This document shows, piece after piece, positions 17,085-25,330 of a DNA stretch of 64,000 nt. Position 1 is the stretch's first letter. Each line of letters begins with the position of its first letter. A program made the translations under genes and the position numbers. The notes beneath the pieces are model-generated. The model saw only the letters and a list, made by a program, of their open reading frames with translations, ran no database searches and was not told the origin of the DNA. Origin of the DNA: Macrococcoides canis (GTDB lineage: Bacteria > Bacillota > Bacilli > Staphylococcales > Staphylococcaceae); contig NZ_CP021059.1 of NCBI RefSeq assembly GCF_002119805.1, forward strand, positions 124,001-188,000, in the 5' to 3' direction.

Positions 17085-18278
17085 TTAAATTGTTTGATTA
17101 TTTAAATTAATTTTATAATTGATGATATGAAGCATAATAATGATGAAAGACACGAGCGCTAATACGATGATATATGGGATAACACTTTCTTCACCTTGCA
17201 AACCGACAAGTGGCGTAGCAACTGCACCGATAAAGTATTGAAGTAAGCCGATAAGGCTGGATGCACTGCCGACACTTTTCTTTTGGCCGTTCATCGCAAG
17301 TGAGAATCCGAGTGTTGCTATACCGGATACAGGTGCGACGATAAACATGAAAGCAGGAATTAATACCCAAAGTGACCAGTGATTAAGTAATGAAATAATC
17401 ACAATAATTCCAGCAATAATTTGTAAGCTTGAATAAAATCTAAATAATTTCTGTTGATCGATATAGTTTACTAGACGTGCAGTAATCTGTGCATTCAAGA
17501 TAAGTCCGAAACCTGTAAGTGCGAAGACATAACTATATTGCTGCGCGTTAAGTTGATAAATATTTTGCAATATAAATGGTGATGCAGCCATATAACTAAA
17601 GAAGATAGCAAATGTAAATCCTTGAATTAAAATAGGAAGGATGAAGGATTTACGTGTAATTAGCGATTGGTAGTCTTTTATTACGGCAATTAGACTGCTC
17701 TCTCTACGTAAGTTTAAAGGTAAGGATTCAGGAACTTTTGTGATCACCCCGAGTAACATTAAGCTACTTAACAATGTTAAGAATAAAAATATGGCTCTAT
17801 AACTGAAAAAACTTAATATGAAGCCTCCTAACATTGGTGCGAATACAGGTGCTGCACCATTTACAAGCATGAGTAATGCCAAAAATTTCGTTAAATCTTT
17901 TCCTTTATATAAATCGCTTGAAATCGCACGAGATAATACAATTCCAGCACCACCTGCTATTCCTTGGATAAATCTGAGCAGGATTAATAGTGTGACTTCA
18001 TTAACAACTGCGCTGAATAATGATACGACAATATAGACGATAAGACTGAATATTAATGGTTTCTTTCTGCCTGTTGTATCGGATAAAGTACCGAAAATTA
18101 TATTTCCAAGCGCAAGGCCGAACATAAAGAATGATAATGTTAATTGCACTTCTGCTGTAGTACTATGCAGTTCGTCCTTTACCTCAGGAAGTGCGGGTAA
18201 ATACATATCGATGGATAAAGGTCCAAATGCAGCGAGACTAGCCATAACGAGTATAAATAATAGTGATTTCTGTTTCAT
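17085..18278 (-). CDS. Bcr/CflA-type MFS drug efflux pump
   Basis: A 397-residue, 12-helix major facilitator of the Bcr/CflA drug:H+ antiporter group. It has the N-terminal LSIDMYLPALPEV signature, the motif GTLSDTTGRKKPL after helix 2 and RFIQGIAGGAGIVLSRAI in helix 4. Relatives export bicyclomycin, chloramphenicol or cysteine. The AAAAGGAG ribosome site precedes the ATG. A terminator separates it from the isochorismatase-like gene upstream, so it is likely transcribed alone. Confidence 0.85.
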   Translation of the reverse strand: MKQKSLLFILVMASLAAFGPLSIDMYLPALPEVKDELHSTTAEVQLTLSFFMFGLALGNIIFGTLSDTTGRKKPLIFSLIVYIVVSLFSAVVNEVTLLILLRFIQGIAGGAGIVLSRAISSDLYKGKDLTKFLALLMLVNGAAPVFAPMLGGFILSFFSYRAIFLFLTLLSSLMLLGVITKVPESLPLNLRRESSLIAVIKDYQSLITRKSFILPILIQGFTFAIFFSYMAASPFILQNIYQLNAQQYSYVFALTGFGLILNAQITARLVNYIDQQKLFRFYSSLQIIAGIIVIISLLNHWSLWVLIPAFMFIVAPVSGIATLGFSLAMNGQKKSVGSASSLIGLLQYFIGAVATPLVGLQGEESVIPYIIVLALVSFIIIMLHIINYKINLNNQTI

Positions 18279-18322
18279 AGTAAAGCTCCTTTTAAATATT
18301 TATGAGTACATAACTTCGAATC

Positions 18323-18372
18323 AAAACCCGAACAGAGTAGCATTTTCTAGTTTCTACTCTGTTCGGGTTTTC
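18323..18372 (-). terminator. Rho-independent terminator
   Basis: AAAACCCGAACAGAGTAG pairs with its complement across a short loop, with a T run on the minus strand. It ends the tetR-nat-isochorismatase-like operon. Confidence 0.88.
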
Positions 18373-18418
18373 TGGCTCAATATTTTATCAGTACAGGATT
18401 AAATATTTGAGCAAACGA

Positions 18419-18982
18419 TTATTTTGTTTCATCATTGAATAATTCAGCAGTAGTGACGTTCTTACCCATAAGTGGGAAAGCATTGTTCAATGAAAAGTCA
18501 TGTAAGTGTTCGGCAGGAGCGGACATCATATCTGTTACAAAAAGTTGTTCATAATGATATTGATATGCATCTCTTGCTGTAGTATCCACACCCATATGTG
18601 TAGAAATACCACCAAGTACTATCGTGTCAATGCCGCGACGTCTAAGCTGTAAATCTAGATCGGTACCAAAGAATGCACTGAAGCCACGTTTGTTTACGAT
18701 ATAATCCTGATCAGATACGTTTAGTTCTTCAGCAAATTCAGAAAAATCTCCATCTGGCTTACCTGGTAAAGGTTTAGTTGCAAGTTTTGGAGATAATGCA
18801 TCTTTACCATCTTGAAATTTTACTCTGACAAAGACGACAAATCCGTTATTTTTTCGGAACATTTCTACAGCTTTTGCCGCGTTTCTTACGACTGTTGTCG
18901 TATCGTGTGGGGCAGTGTCCATAGCTAAGATTCCTTTTTGTAAATCGATAAGTACTAATGCAGTTTTTTTATAATCTATCAT
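18419..18982 (-). CDS. Isochorismatase-fold protein lacking the Cys
   Basis: 187 residues with the isochorismatase-like hydrolase fold: ALVLIDLQKGI with D13, the conserved Lys in VNKRGFSAF (K98), and GGISTHMGVDTTARDAYQ. In the Cys-hydrolase branch the nucleophile follows THM/TNI; here that position is Gly131. True isochorismatases (EntB, DhbB, PhzD) also lack the Cys, so the chemistry could be vinyl-ether hydrolysis rather than amide hydrolysis, but no siderophore genes lie nearby. It follows nat with a one-base gap in a tetR-nat operon. Confidence 0.75.
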   Translation of the reverse strand: MIDYKKTALVLIDLQKGILAMDTAPHDTTTVVRNAAKAVEMFRKNNGFVVFVRVKFQDGKDALSPKLATKPLPGKPDGDFSEFAEELNVSDQDYIVNKRGFSAFFGTDLDLQLRRRGIDTIVLGGISTHMGVDTTARDAYQYHYEQLFVTDMMSAPAEHLHDFSLNNAFPLMGKNVTTAELFNDETK

Positions 18983-18983
18983 G

Positions 18984-19778
18984 TTAATTCTCCTTTTCTT
19001 CGATTGGTTTTATCGTTGTATTTAAGTTGAAATAGTCTTTCAATAATGCTTTGTAATTGTCTTTATTAACTGGAACGGTTATTTTTTTACCATGTTTCGT
19101 CAATGTGAATTTATTGGAATTCATCGTTGCGCGACCATAGCTTTTCGGCATCGTAATCAAGAGTTGCTTAACGAATATGGAATCTTCATTGTGCTGATTA
19201 TATTCCATATGCTCTTCGAAATCTTCGAGTTTGCGTGGGGTAACGTCTGCTTCGTAAACTGTGTTCCATTCATTATCTTTTAATTTCTGGGCAGCAATTT
19301 GTGTGTCATCGACATATACTGCGCGGAAAGTTCCTGTATTTGCATGGATAGCTTCAGAATGTTCGTTTGTACTGATAGGCACTGCCTGGTCTGCAAAGTC
19401 ACCGAAGCCTACATCTGCGATATATTGTCTGTTATTAATTTCAACAATCGTTGTCATATGTGTTCCTTTTCTTGTCCAGCCTTTTGGTGTTTTAATCGTT
19501 GCCGCGACATTATAAGCGGTGAAGCCTTTTGCAGTTAAATACGACTTGAAGAAAGTATTCATTTCATAGCAGTAGCCACCACGTCCTTCTACAACTATTT
19601 TATTGAATAAGTCATCTTCGTCTGTAGCGATAGGAACTTTATTCTGGACGTTGATATTCTCGAAAGGGACTTTATATACATACTGATGTATGAGCTGATT
19701 TAAATAATCGATAGATACCTTAGTGGTTGAAGTTTCGAGAAAGTGATCAATTTTTTCTATTTGTGCATCATTCATCAT
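18984..19778 (-). CDS. nat: Arylamine N-acetyltransferase
   Basis: A 264-residue NAT enzyme with the complete Cys-His-Asp triad: C70 in RGGYCYEMN, H107 in KGTHMTT and D122 in IADVGFGD, and the N-terminal PFENI motif. It transfers acetyl from acetyl-CoA to aromatic amines and hydrazines, a xenobiotic detoxification step. Its ATG overlaps the TGA of the upstream tetR gene (ATGA), and the isochorismatase-like gene follows directly. The TetR protein probably controls both this operon and the divergent efflux pump. Confidence 0.9.
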   Translation of the reverse strand: MMNDAQIEKIDHFLETSTTKVSIDYLNQLIHQYVYKVPFENINVQNKVPIATDEDDLFNKIVVEGRGGYCYEMNTFFKSYLTAKGFTAYNVAATIKTPKGWTRKGTHMTTIVEINNRQYIADVGFGDFADQAVPISTNEHSEAIHANTGTFRAVYVDDTQIAAQKLKDNEWNTVYEADVTPRKLEDFEEHMEYNQHNEDSIFVKQLLITMPKSYGRATMNSNKFTLTKHGKKITVPVNKDNYKALLKDYFNLNTTIKPIEEKEN

Positions 19779-20338
19779 TTAATCCCCCTTATAAAGATTT
19801 TTAATATTCTATCTACAAACTGTGTACTGGCGATTCCTTTAACTTTGTTTTGGTAGTCAAAGACATCGGCAGAAAATGAATTAAGCAATATATCTGTATG
19901 AAAATCAGGATCATTTACAATATTCATTTCGGTGATAATATGAAAGACTTCGTTCTTGAGCCGTTCATAAAACGGTATGTTCATCAGTACTCGACCTCGT
20001 TTACCTGCACGCTCAATTTCTTCCAGTAGTTCGATATTACGTTCTTTTAACTCTATAAAATTTAATAATATGAAACGCAATTGTTCCTGTAGGTCATCTT
20101 CGGACGCTTTGTATTTGTCGATGCTTTCAAATAAAGTCGCAACATCTTTATCTATAAGTGCCATACATAACTCTGCTTTATTCGAGAAATGTCTGTACAA
20201 AGTGCCGGTACCGATATTTGCATTTGTAGCAATCATCTTCATACTGACGGATTCTACTGATTGGTTTCTGAATAAAGTTTGCGCAGTTTCTAAGATGAAA
20301 TGTCTATTCTTCAATGCGTCACTTCTTGTGGCTGCCAT
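19775..20338 (-). CDS. TetR-family repressor
   Basis: 187 residues: an N-terminal TetR helix-turn-helix (SVSMKMIATNANIGTGTLYRHFSNKAELC, about residues 32-60) and a variable ligand-binding C-terminus. The start is the ATG ending at 20338, which has GAAAGGATT before it; a longer in-frame extension is hydrophobic and lacks a ribosome site. It leads an operon with nat and is divergent from the DHA2 efflux pump, the usual arrangement for a drug-sensing local repressor. Confidence 0.85.
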   Translation of the reverse strand: MAATRSDALKNRHFILETAQTLFRNQSVESVSMKMIATNANIGTGTLYRHFSNKAELCMALIDKDVATLFESIDKYKASEDDLQEQLRFILLNFIELKERNIELLEEIERAGKRGRVLMNIPFYERLKNEVFHIITEMNIVNDPDFHTDILLNSFSADVFDYQNKVKGIASTQFVDRILKIFIRGIK

Positions 20339-20363
20339 AAAAATAATCCTTTCTGTAATTCTT

Positions 20364-20392
20364 TTGACAAAAATTTGATATAGACATATTAT
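20364..20392 (+). promoter_or_regulatory. Promoter of the DHA2 pump
   Basis: -35 TTGACA (20364-20369), a 17-base spacer and -10 TATTAT (20387-20392) lie in the tetR/efflux intergenic region and would drive the gene at 20441. No clean TetR palindrome was recognised. Confidence 0.7.
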
Positions 20393-20440
20393 AAGTGAGA
20401 AGGGTGTCCGTTTCAAGAAAAAAGATTAGGAGGATTGTAT

Positions 20441-21805
20441 ATGGAGATTCACACGATATCACAACGCGATAAATTAATGATCACGGTAATGATGTTTGGT
20501 TCATTTATTGCTGTATTAAATCAGACGTTATTGACGACTGCGCTCCCTGATATTATGGATGCATTTAAATTAGATAGTAGTGAAGGACAGTGGCTGACGA
20601 CGATATTTATGTTAGTTAATGGGATTATGATTCCGCTAACAGCGTATTTTACTGAGAGATATACCGCGAAAAATTTATTTTTAACAGCTATCGGTTTATT
20701 TATTTTAGGTTCGCTTATATGCTTTTTAGCGCCGGGGTTTTATGTAATGTTATTAGGCCGCATAGTACAGGCGGCAGGTGCCGGAATACTCATGCCTTTG
20801 ATGCAAGTAGTTTTGTTTAGTGTATACCCTCCTGAAAGAAGAGGCGCTGCGATGGGAGTATTTGGACTTGTCATTGGATTTGCACCGGCAATCGGTCCGA
20901 CGGTTTCAGGGTGGATCGTCAATAGTTATTCTTTTAGAGTGCTATTTATGATTATATTTGTAATATCCGTTCTTATATTTATATGTGGCATATTTACTGT
21001 GCACAATGTATATGAACAAGAAAGAATCGCGCTGGACAAAATTTCTGTTGTTCAATCTACAGTTGGATTTGGTGGCTTGCTGCTCGGTTTTAGTAGAGCG
21101 GGGCAAGTCGGATTTTTAAGCACTGAAGTAATAGTGACATTAATAATTTCCGTAGCTGCTTTATCCGCTTTAGTGAATAGGCAATTAAAGTTGAAGCAAC
21201 CTCTGCTTGAATTTAGAGTATTCCAATATAAAGGATTTATGATGAGTATGAGTATAATTGTTGTTATGTTTATGATCTTTATAAGCAATATGACGATTCT
21301 ACCCATCTTTATGCAGCGATCAATGGGAGTCAGTCCATTAACTTCAGGTTTAGCAATACTTCCTGGAGGGTTGCTGATGGGATTATTATCTCCTGTATCA
21401 GGACGTCTGTATGATCAGTTTGGCGCGAAACGTCTTGCAATAGTAGGTATGACACTCATATCTATCTCATTGTTGTTATTTGCGTTTATGAATGAAACAC
21501 CGTCACTTGTATCAATAATTATTAAGTTCGCAATTTTAATGACAGGAAATGCGATGATTATGACACCGATGACTTCTGCAGCAATCAATGCATTGCCTAG
21601 GAAATATATTACTCATGGTACTGCGATGAATAATACGATTCGACAAATATCTGCTGCTATCGGAACAGCAATATTTATTACGATAATGAATTTGGCAGTA
21701 CAATCGGGCTTACAAATGAATATTACTTATATAATTATGTTCATATTTTCATTATTTGGCTTAGTATTATCTTTAGGCTATCCCAAAAATGAAAAATCAG
21801 TCTAA
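20441..21805 (+). CDS. DHA2-type MFS multidrug efflux pump
   Basis: A 454-residue transporter of the EmrB/QacA-like DHA2 group with strongly hydrophobic helices throughout. The signatures are LNQTLLTTALPDIMDAF in helix 1, QWLTTIFMLVNGIMIPLTAY in helix 2 and the efflux motif GFAPAIGPTVSGWI. It would export lipophilic drugs or aromatic compounds with protons. The ATG at 20441 follows TAGGAGG by seven bases. Divergence from tetR-nat suggests efflux and acetylation of the same class of aromatic amines or related compounds. Confidence 0.85.
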   Translation: MEIHTISQRDKLMITVMMFGSFIAVLNQTLLTTALPDIMDAFKLDSSEGQWLTTIFMLVNGIMIPLTAYFTERYTAKNLFLTAIGLFILGSLICFLAPGFYVMLLGRIVQAAGAGILMPLMQVVLFSVYPPERRGAAMGVFGLVIGFAPAIGPTVSGWIVNSYSFRVLFMIIFVISVLIFICGIFTVHNVYEQERIALDKISVVQSTVGFGGLLLGFSRAGQVGFLSTEVIVTLIISVAALSALVNRQLKLKQPLLEFRVFQYKGFMMSMSIIVVMFMIFISNMTILPIFMQRSMGVSPLTSGLAILPGGLLMGLLSPVSGRLYDQFGAKRLAIVGMTLISISLLLFAFMNETPSLVSIIIKFAILMTGNAMIMTPMTSAAINALPRKYITHGTAMNNTIRQISAAIGTAIFITIMNLAVQSGLQMNITYIIMFIFSLFGLVLSLGYPKNEKSV

Positions 21806-21834
21806 TGGACTATTGATATATTAAATATATTATA

Positions 21835-21849
21835 GTATATTAATTATAT
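21835..21849 (+). promoter_or_regulatory. QsrR/YodB-like operator
   Basis: GTATA-TTAAT-TATAT matches GTATA-N5-TATAC with one mismatch and shares the TTAAT centre of the site at 14387. It is 22 bases before the DoxX start. Confidence 0.55.
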
Positions 21850-21870
21850 TAAAAATTAGGAGGCAATAAA

Positions 21871-22218
21871 ATGCATAAACATATTGTAAATGGATACGTA
21901 GCAAAAGACATTCTTAAAAGTAGTTTACCGAAAGTGAAAAATGATGAGGCGATGGCTCAGCAATTCAAAGAAGGATTCAACCTATCTCCTGGTATGATGA
22001 AAGTCGCAGGATACTTCGAATTAATCGGTTCAATCTTCTTGATGTTATCTGTATTTAATAAAAAGTTTGCAAGAATCGGTGCAATTCTAATCAATGTCAT
22101 TATGTTAGGTGCAATGTATAATCACTTAAAAGCAGGTCATGGAGTAAAATCATTAAGTGCGGCAGGTAAGTACTTTGGTTTAAACATGATTACATTATTT
22201 GATTCATTTAAAAAATAA
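21871..22218 (+). CDS. DoxX-family membrane protein
   Basis: A 115-residue small membrane protein of the DoxX group: a soluble N-terminus with KEGFNLSPGMMKVAGYFELIGS, then predicted helices in IGSIFLMLSVFNKKFARIGAILINVIMLGAMYNHL. In Firmicutes such proteins are often induced by thiol-reactive or quinone stress; the biochemical role is unclear. AGGAGG precedes the ATG. The Fe-S and acetyltransferase genes follow closely, probably as one operon under the QsrR-like site. Confidence 0.8.
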   Translation: MHKHIVNGYVAKDILKSSLPKVKNDEAMAQQFKEGFNLSPGMMKVAGYFELIGSIFLMLSVFNKKFARIGAILINVIMLGAMYNHLKAGHGVKSLSAAGKYFGLNMITLFDSFKK

Positions 22219-22267
22219 TGTTTGTCGTTGTATAATTTAATAGAAGACAGCTATAGGGGGGATTACT

Positions 22268-22672
22268 ATTAAATCATACAGCAATGATGAGATTACAGTT
22301 CATTTTGAAGCAGAGAGATGTATACATGCAACAGAATGTGTCAGAGGGTTACCGCAAGTATTTGATGTTAATAAACGTCCTTGGATTGACGTTAGTCAAG
22401 CGAGTAAAGATGAGATTACCGAAGTGATTATGCGTTGTCCGAGTGGTGCATTAACATTTACACGTAAAGATCAATACAAAGAAGATTATCCAGTAACAGA
22501 GATCAGAACAGGGCCGGATGGAGAAATCTACGTAAAAGGGAATATTGAACTTACGCATCAAGGAAAAGTGATGCGTCTAAACAGAGCAGCTTTAAAGCCA
22601 CAAGGGGAACAGTTATTTTATACGGAATCATTAGCTCAAAGAGAAGATAAGACGGCTTATTATAAAGCTTAA
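22268..22672 (+). CDS. Divergent 4Fe-4S protein with an ATT start
   Basis: About 134 residues of the YjdI-like divergent Fe-S mono-cluster family. The conserved N-terminal core includes FEAERCIHATECVRGLPQVF and MRCPSGALTFTR, giving C18, C24 and C57 as ligands. The conserved reading extends upstream of the first ATG (22424) for over 50 codons, and no in-frame ATG, GTG or TTG exists before the stop at 22241. The ATT at 22268 lies six bases after a GGGGGG ribosome site, so an ATT start is proposed. The GNAT gene follows by 11 bases; YjdI/YjdJ pairs are known in other bacteria. Confidence 0.7.
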   Translation: MKSYSNDEITVHFEAERCIHATECVRGLPQVFDVNKRPWIDVSQASKDEITEVIMRCPSGALTFTRKDQYKEDYPVTEIRTGPDGEIYVKGNIELTHQGKVMRLNRAALKPQGEQLFYTESLAQREDKTAYYKA

Positions 22673-22683
22673 GGAGTGAGAAT

Positions 22684-22965
22684 ATGAATATTAATTCAGC
22701 ACCAGGTAAGTTTTATATTGGAGATTTACAATCACCTAAAGCACTTATGACATACTTTCAATCAAGAGAAGGCCATATGATTATTAATCACACGGAAGTT
22801 TCAGAGGAATTACAAGGACAGCATGTAGGTCAGTCTTTAGTAGATTTTGCTGCTGAGTATGCAAAGGCAAATCATATGAAGATTATACCAGTGTGTCCGT
22901 TTGCAAAGAAAGTGATGACAAATAATGATAAGTATGAAGATGTGCTCGCAAAATCGGGAGAATAA
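22684..22965 (+). CDS. YjdJ-type small GNAT acetyltransferase
   Basis: A 93-residue GCN5-related protein of the short YjdJ type (GHMIINHTEVSEELQGQHVG, then VDFAAEYAKANHMKIIPVCPF). These one-domain proteins bind acetyl-CoA in a short loop, here QGQHVGQSL. It is paired with the Fe-S protein upstream, as in other genomes; the role of the pair is unknown. It ends the DoxX operon. Confidence 0.8.
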   Translation: MNINSAPGKFYIGDLQSPKALMTYFQSREGHMIINHTEVSEELQGQHVGQSLVDFAAEYAKANHMKIIPVCPFAKKVMTNNDKYEDVLAKSGE

Positions 22966-22970
22966 AAATG

Positions 22971-23010
22971 AAGAACGAATCAATAGATGAAAATTGATTC
23001 GTTCTTTTTA
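22971..23010 (+). terminator. Rho-independent terminator
   Basis: AAGAACGAATCAATAG pairs with the complementary stretch ending at 23006 and is followed by T residues, at the end of the DoxX-Fe-S-GNAT operon. Confidence 0.85.
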
Positions 23011-23047
23011 TATACAAAATACTTTACAAAGAAGAAAAGATAATGTA

Positions 23048-23080
23048 GTATATAAAATATATTAAGTATACAAAATATAT
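23048..23080 (+). promoter_or_regulatory. Tandem QsrR/YodB-like operators
   Basis: Two copies, GTATA-TAAAA-TATAT (23048-23062) and GTATA-CAAAA-TATAT (23066-23080), repeat with an 18-base period directly before the ribosome site of the dioxygenase at 23096. Each has one mismatch to GTATA-N5-TATAC. Confidence 0.6.
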
Positions 23081-23095
23081 TAAGGAGTGAATTAT

Positions 23096-24028
23096 ATGAA
23101 TATTAAAGGCATACATCACGTCACTGCTATTGTAGGACATCCACAAGAGAATGTCGATTTTTACGAAGGAGTATTAGGTTTAAGATTAGTGAAGAAAACT
23201 GTTAACTTTGATGATCCGGGAACATATCATCTTTACTTCGGTACTGAAGGTGGGGTACCGGGTTCAATTATTACGTTCTTCCCTTGGGCAGGTGCTCCGA
23301 AAGGTGAAATTGGTGATGGTCAAGTAGGCGTAACAGGTTATGCAATTCCTACTGGAGCTTATGATTTCTGGAAAAATCGTTTGACAAAATTAAATATTTC
23401 ATTTAATGAAGAAGAGCGTTTTGGCGAAAAATATATTACTTTGGAAGATACACATGGTTTAAAAATCGAACTTGTAGAACGAGATAAAGGTGCTTCGAAT
23501 CCATTCACACATGATGATATTACACCTGAAGTTGCGATTAAAGGATTTGCAGGAGCCGTATTATACTCTTCAGATGTTGCAGAAACCGAGAAAGTATTAG
23601 TAGAAGAATTCGGACTCAAAAAGATTGATGAAGATGAAACTTATTATAGATACGAAGCTGAAGGTGACCTTGGAAATATTATTGATATTAAGAAAGTTTC
23701 AACTGGCAGAAGAGGTACGATGGGTGTAGGTACTGTACATCATATTGCTTGGCGTACTAAAGATGATGAAGAACAGTTAGCATGGAGAAAGCAATTAAAT
23801 GATCATGGGTATTTCGTTACAGATGTTAAAGATAGAAATTATTTCAATGCGATTTACTTCCGTGAGCCTGGAGAAATATTATTTGAAATTGCTACAGATC
23901 CTCCAGGATTTGCACATGATGAAAGTTACGAAACGATGGGTGAAGGGTTAATGTTACCTGCGCAATATGAGCAATATAGAGCACAATTAGAAGAACGTTT
24001 AATTCCGATTCACTCAGTACGCAAATAA
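23096..24028 (+). CDS. VOC ring-cleaving dioxygenase
   Basis: 310 residues, two VOC domains: MNIKGIHHVTAIVG, GTVHHIAWRTKD and ILFEIATDPPGFAHDE hold the metal ligands. It is the fourth paralog in the window and looks like the canonical MhqO type. The ATG at 23096 follows AAGGAG by eight bases; the in-frame GTG at 23087 is part of the ribosome site. It starts a three-gene operon with an MhqD-like esterase and a flavin reductase, behind two operator-like repeats. Confidence 0.88.
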   Translation: MNIKGIHHVTAIVGHPQENVDFYEGVLGLRLVKKTVNFDDPGTYHLYFGTEGGVPGSIITFFPWAGAPKGEIGDGQVGVTGYAIPTGAYDFWKNRLTKLNISFNEEERFGEKYITLEDTHGLKIELVERDKGASNPFTHDDITPEVAIKGFAGAVLYSSDVAETEKVLVEEFGLKKIDEDETYYRYEAEGDLGNIIDIKKVSTGRRGTMGVGTVHHIAWRTKDDEEQLAWRKQLNDHGYFVTDVKDRNYFNAIYFREPGEILFEIATDPPGFAHDESYETMGEGLMLPAQYEQYRAQLEERLIPIHSVRK

Positions 24029-24046
24029 AAAGAGAGGTTGATGAAT

Positions 24047-24649
24047 ATGACGATGAAACATGTGATTAATAAAGGAAACAAAGATACGACATTATTGTTA
24101 TTGCACGGAACAGGTGGAAATGAACATGATATGTTACCGTTAGCGGGGCTTATCGATAGTGAGGCAAATGTATTAAGTGTTAGAGGGAACGTAAGTGAGC
24201 ATGGTATGCCACGTTTCTTCCGTAGAATCGCAGAAGGTGTGTTCGATGAAGAAGATTTAGTAAACCGTACACATGAGCTTAATGATTTTATTACAACTGC
24301 AGCTTCAGAAAATGGATTAGATCGTGAGAAAATCGTTGCTGTCGGGTATTCAAACGGAGCTAATATTGCAGCAAGTTTAATGTACCATGATAAAGATGCA
24401 TTGCATGCAGCGATTTTATTCCATCCGATGGTACCATTGCGCAACATTGAATTACCTGATTTATCAGGTAAAAAAGTATTTATTGGTGCAGGTGTGAATG
24501 ATCCAATCTCACCTAAAGAAGAAACAGAAGAATTGGCGGAAGCATTAAGAAATGCAGGCGCGACTGTCGAAATATATTGGCACCAAGCAGGACATTCATT
24601 AACACAGGATGAAGTACAGCAAGCTGCAGCGTGGTATAAAGCACTATAA
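24047..24649 (+). CDS. MhqD-type carboxylesterase
   Basis: About 200 residues of the phospholipase/carboxylesterase alpha/beta-hydrolase family: LLLLHGTGGNEHDML near the N-terminus, the nucleophile elbow VGYSNGANIAAS, the Asp in GAGVNDPISP and the His in HQAGHSLTQDE. It is a close functional parallel of the gene at 15410. The start could also be the ATG at 24041; 24047 has the better distance from AGAGAGG. It lies 18 bases after the dioxygenase and 13 bases before the flavin reductase. Confidence 0.85.
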   Translation: MTMKHVINKGNKDTTLLLLHGTGGNEHDMLPLAGLIDSEANVLSVRGNVSEHGMPRFFRRIAEGVFDEEDLVNRTHELNDFITTAASENGLDREKIVAVGYSNGANIAASLMYHDKDALHAAILFHPMVPLRNIELPDLSGKKVFIGAGVNDPISPKEETEELAEALRNAGATVEIYWHQAGHSLTQDEVQQAAAWYKAL

Positions 24650-24662
24650 AGGGGGATTTATT

Positions 24663-25265
24663 ATGCATATAGATCCAACACAGCAACAAGAACGTGATAA
24701 TTATAAGTTAATGATAGGTAGTATTATTCCGAGACCGATTGCTTTTATTACTTCACAATCAGAAGAAGGTATCGTGAATGCTGCGCCATTCAGTTATTTT
24801 AATATTGTTACAAGCAACCCGCCAATGATCTCAGTTTCTATACAACGTAAAGAAGGCAGACAAAAAGATACTGCACGCAATATACTTCAAAATGAATCTT
24901 TTGTTGTGCATATCGTTTCTAAGCCGTTTGTTGAAGAAATGAATAAGACAGCAGCAGTATTACCGGCACATAAATCTGAACTGGATTTGACGAGTTTAAC
25001 GGTGGAAGACAGTAAAATTGTTTCTGTACCGACGATTAAAGAAGCGAAGGTTGCGATGGAATGCGTTTTAGAACATCATGTTACTTTAGGTAAAGATAAT
25101 AACGCAGTAGACCATATAATAGGGAAAATCGTTAATTTTAATATTGACGATGAGCTTGTTGATAATTTCAGGATAGACGCACAGAAACTCGACCCGATAA
25201 GTAGACTTGCGGGCCAGAACTATAGCGAATTAGGTAATATCTTTGCACTTGAAAGACCACAATAA
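24663..25265 (+). CDS. Flavin reductase-like FMN protein
   Basis: 200 residues of the flavin-reductase/DIM6 family with a split-barrel FMN fold: YKLMIGSIIPRPIAFITS at the N-terminus and NAAPFSYFNIVTSNPPMIS after it. Such proteins bind FMN and reduce flavins or quinones. AAAGGGGGA precedes the ATG. As the third gene of the dioxygenase-esterase operon it probably serves the same quinone or electrophile response, for example by keeping quinones reduced for the dioxygenase. The terminator after it is shared with khtU. Confidence 0.85.
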   Translation: MHIDPTQQQERDNYKLMIGSIIPRPIAFITSQSEEGIVNAAPFSYFNIVTSNPPMISVSIQRKEGRQKDTARNILQNESFVVHIVSKPFVEEMNKTAAVLPAHKSELDLTSLTVEDSKIVSVPTIKEAKVAMECVLEHHVTLGKDNNAVDHIIGKIVNFNIDDELVDNFRIDAQKLDPISRLAGQNYSELGNIFALERPQ

Positions 25266-25270
25266 ATAAT

Positions 25271-25330
25271 AAAAGACCCGGGTGATGCTTGTAAATGATT
25301 AACATTTATACGCATCATCCGGGATTTTTA
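25271..25330. terminator. Bidirectional terminator
   Basis: GACCCGGGTGATGC pairs with GCATCATCCGGG across a long loop and is followed by T residues, between the flavin reductase and khtU. Confidence 0.75.
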
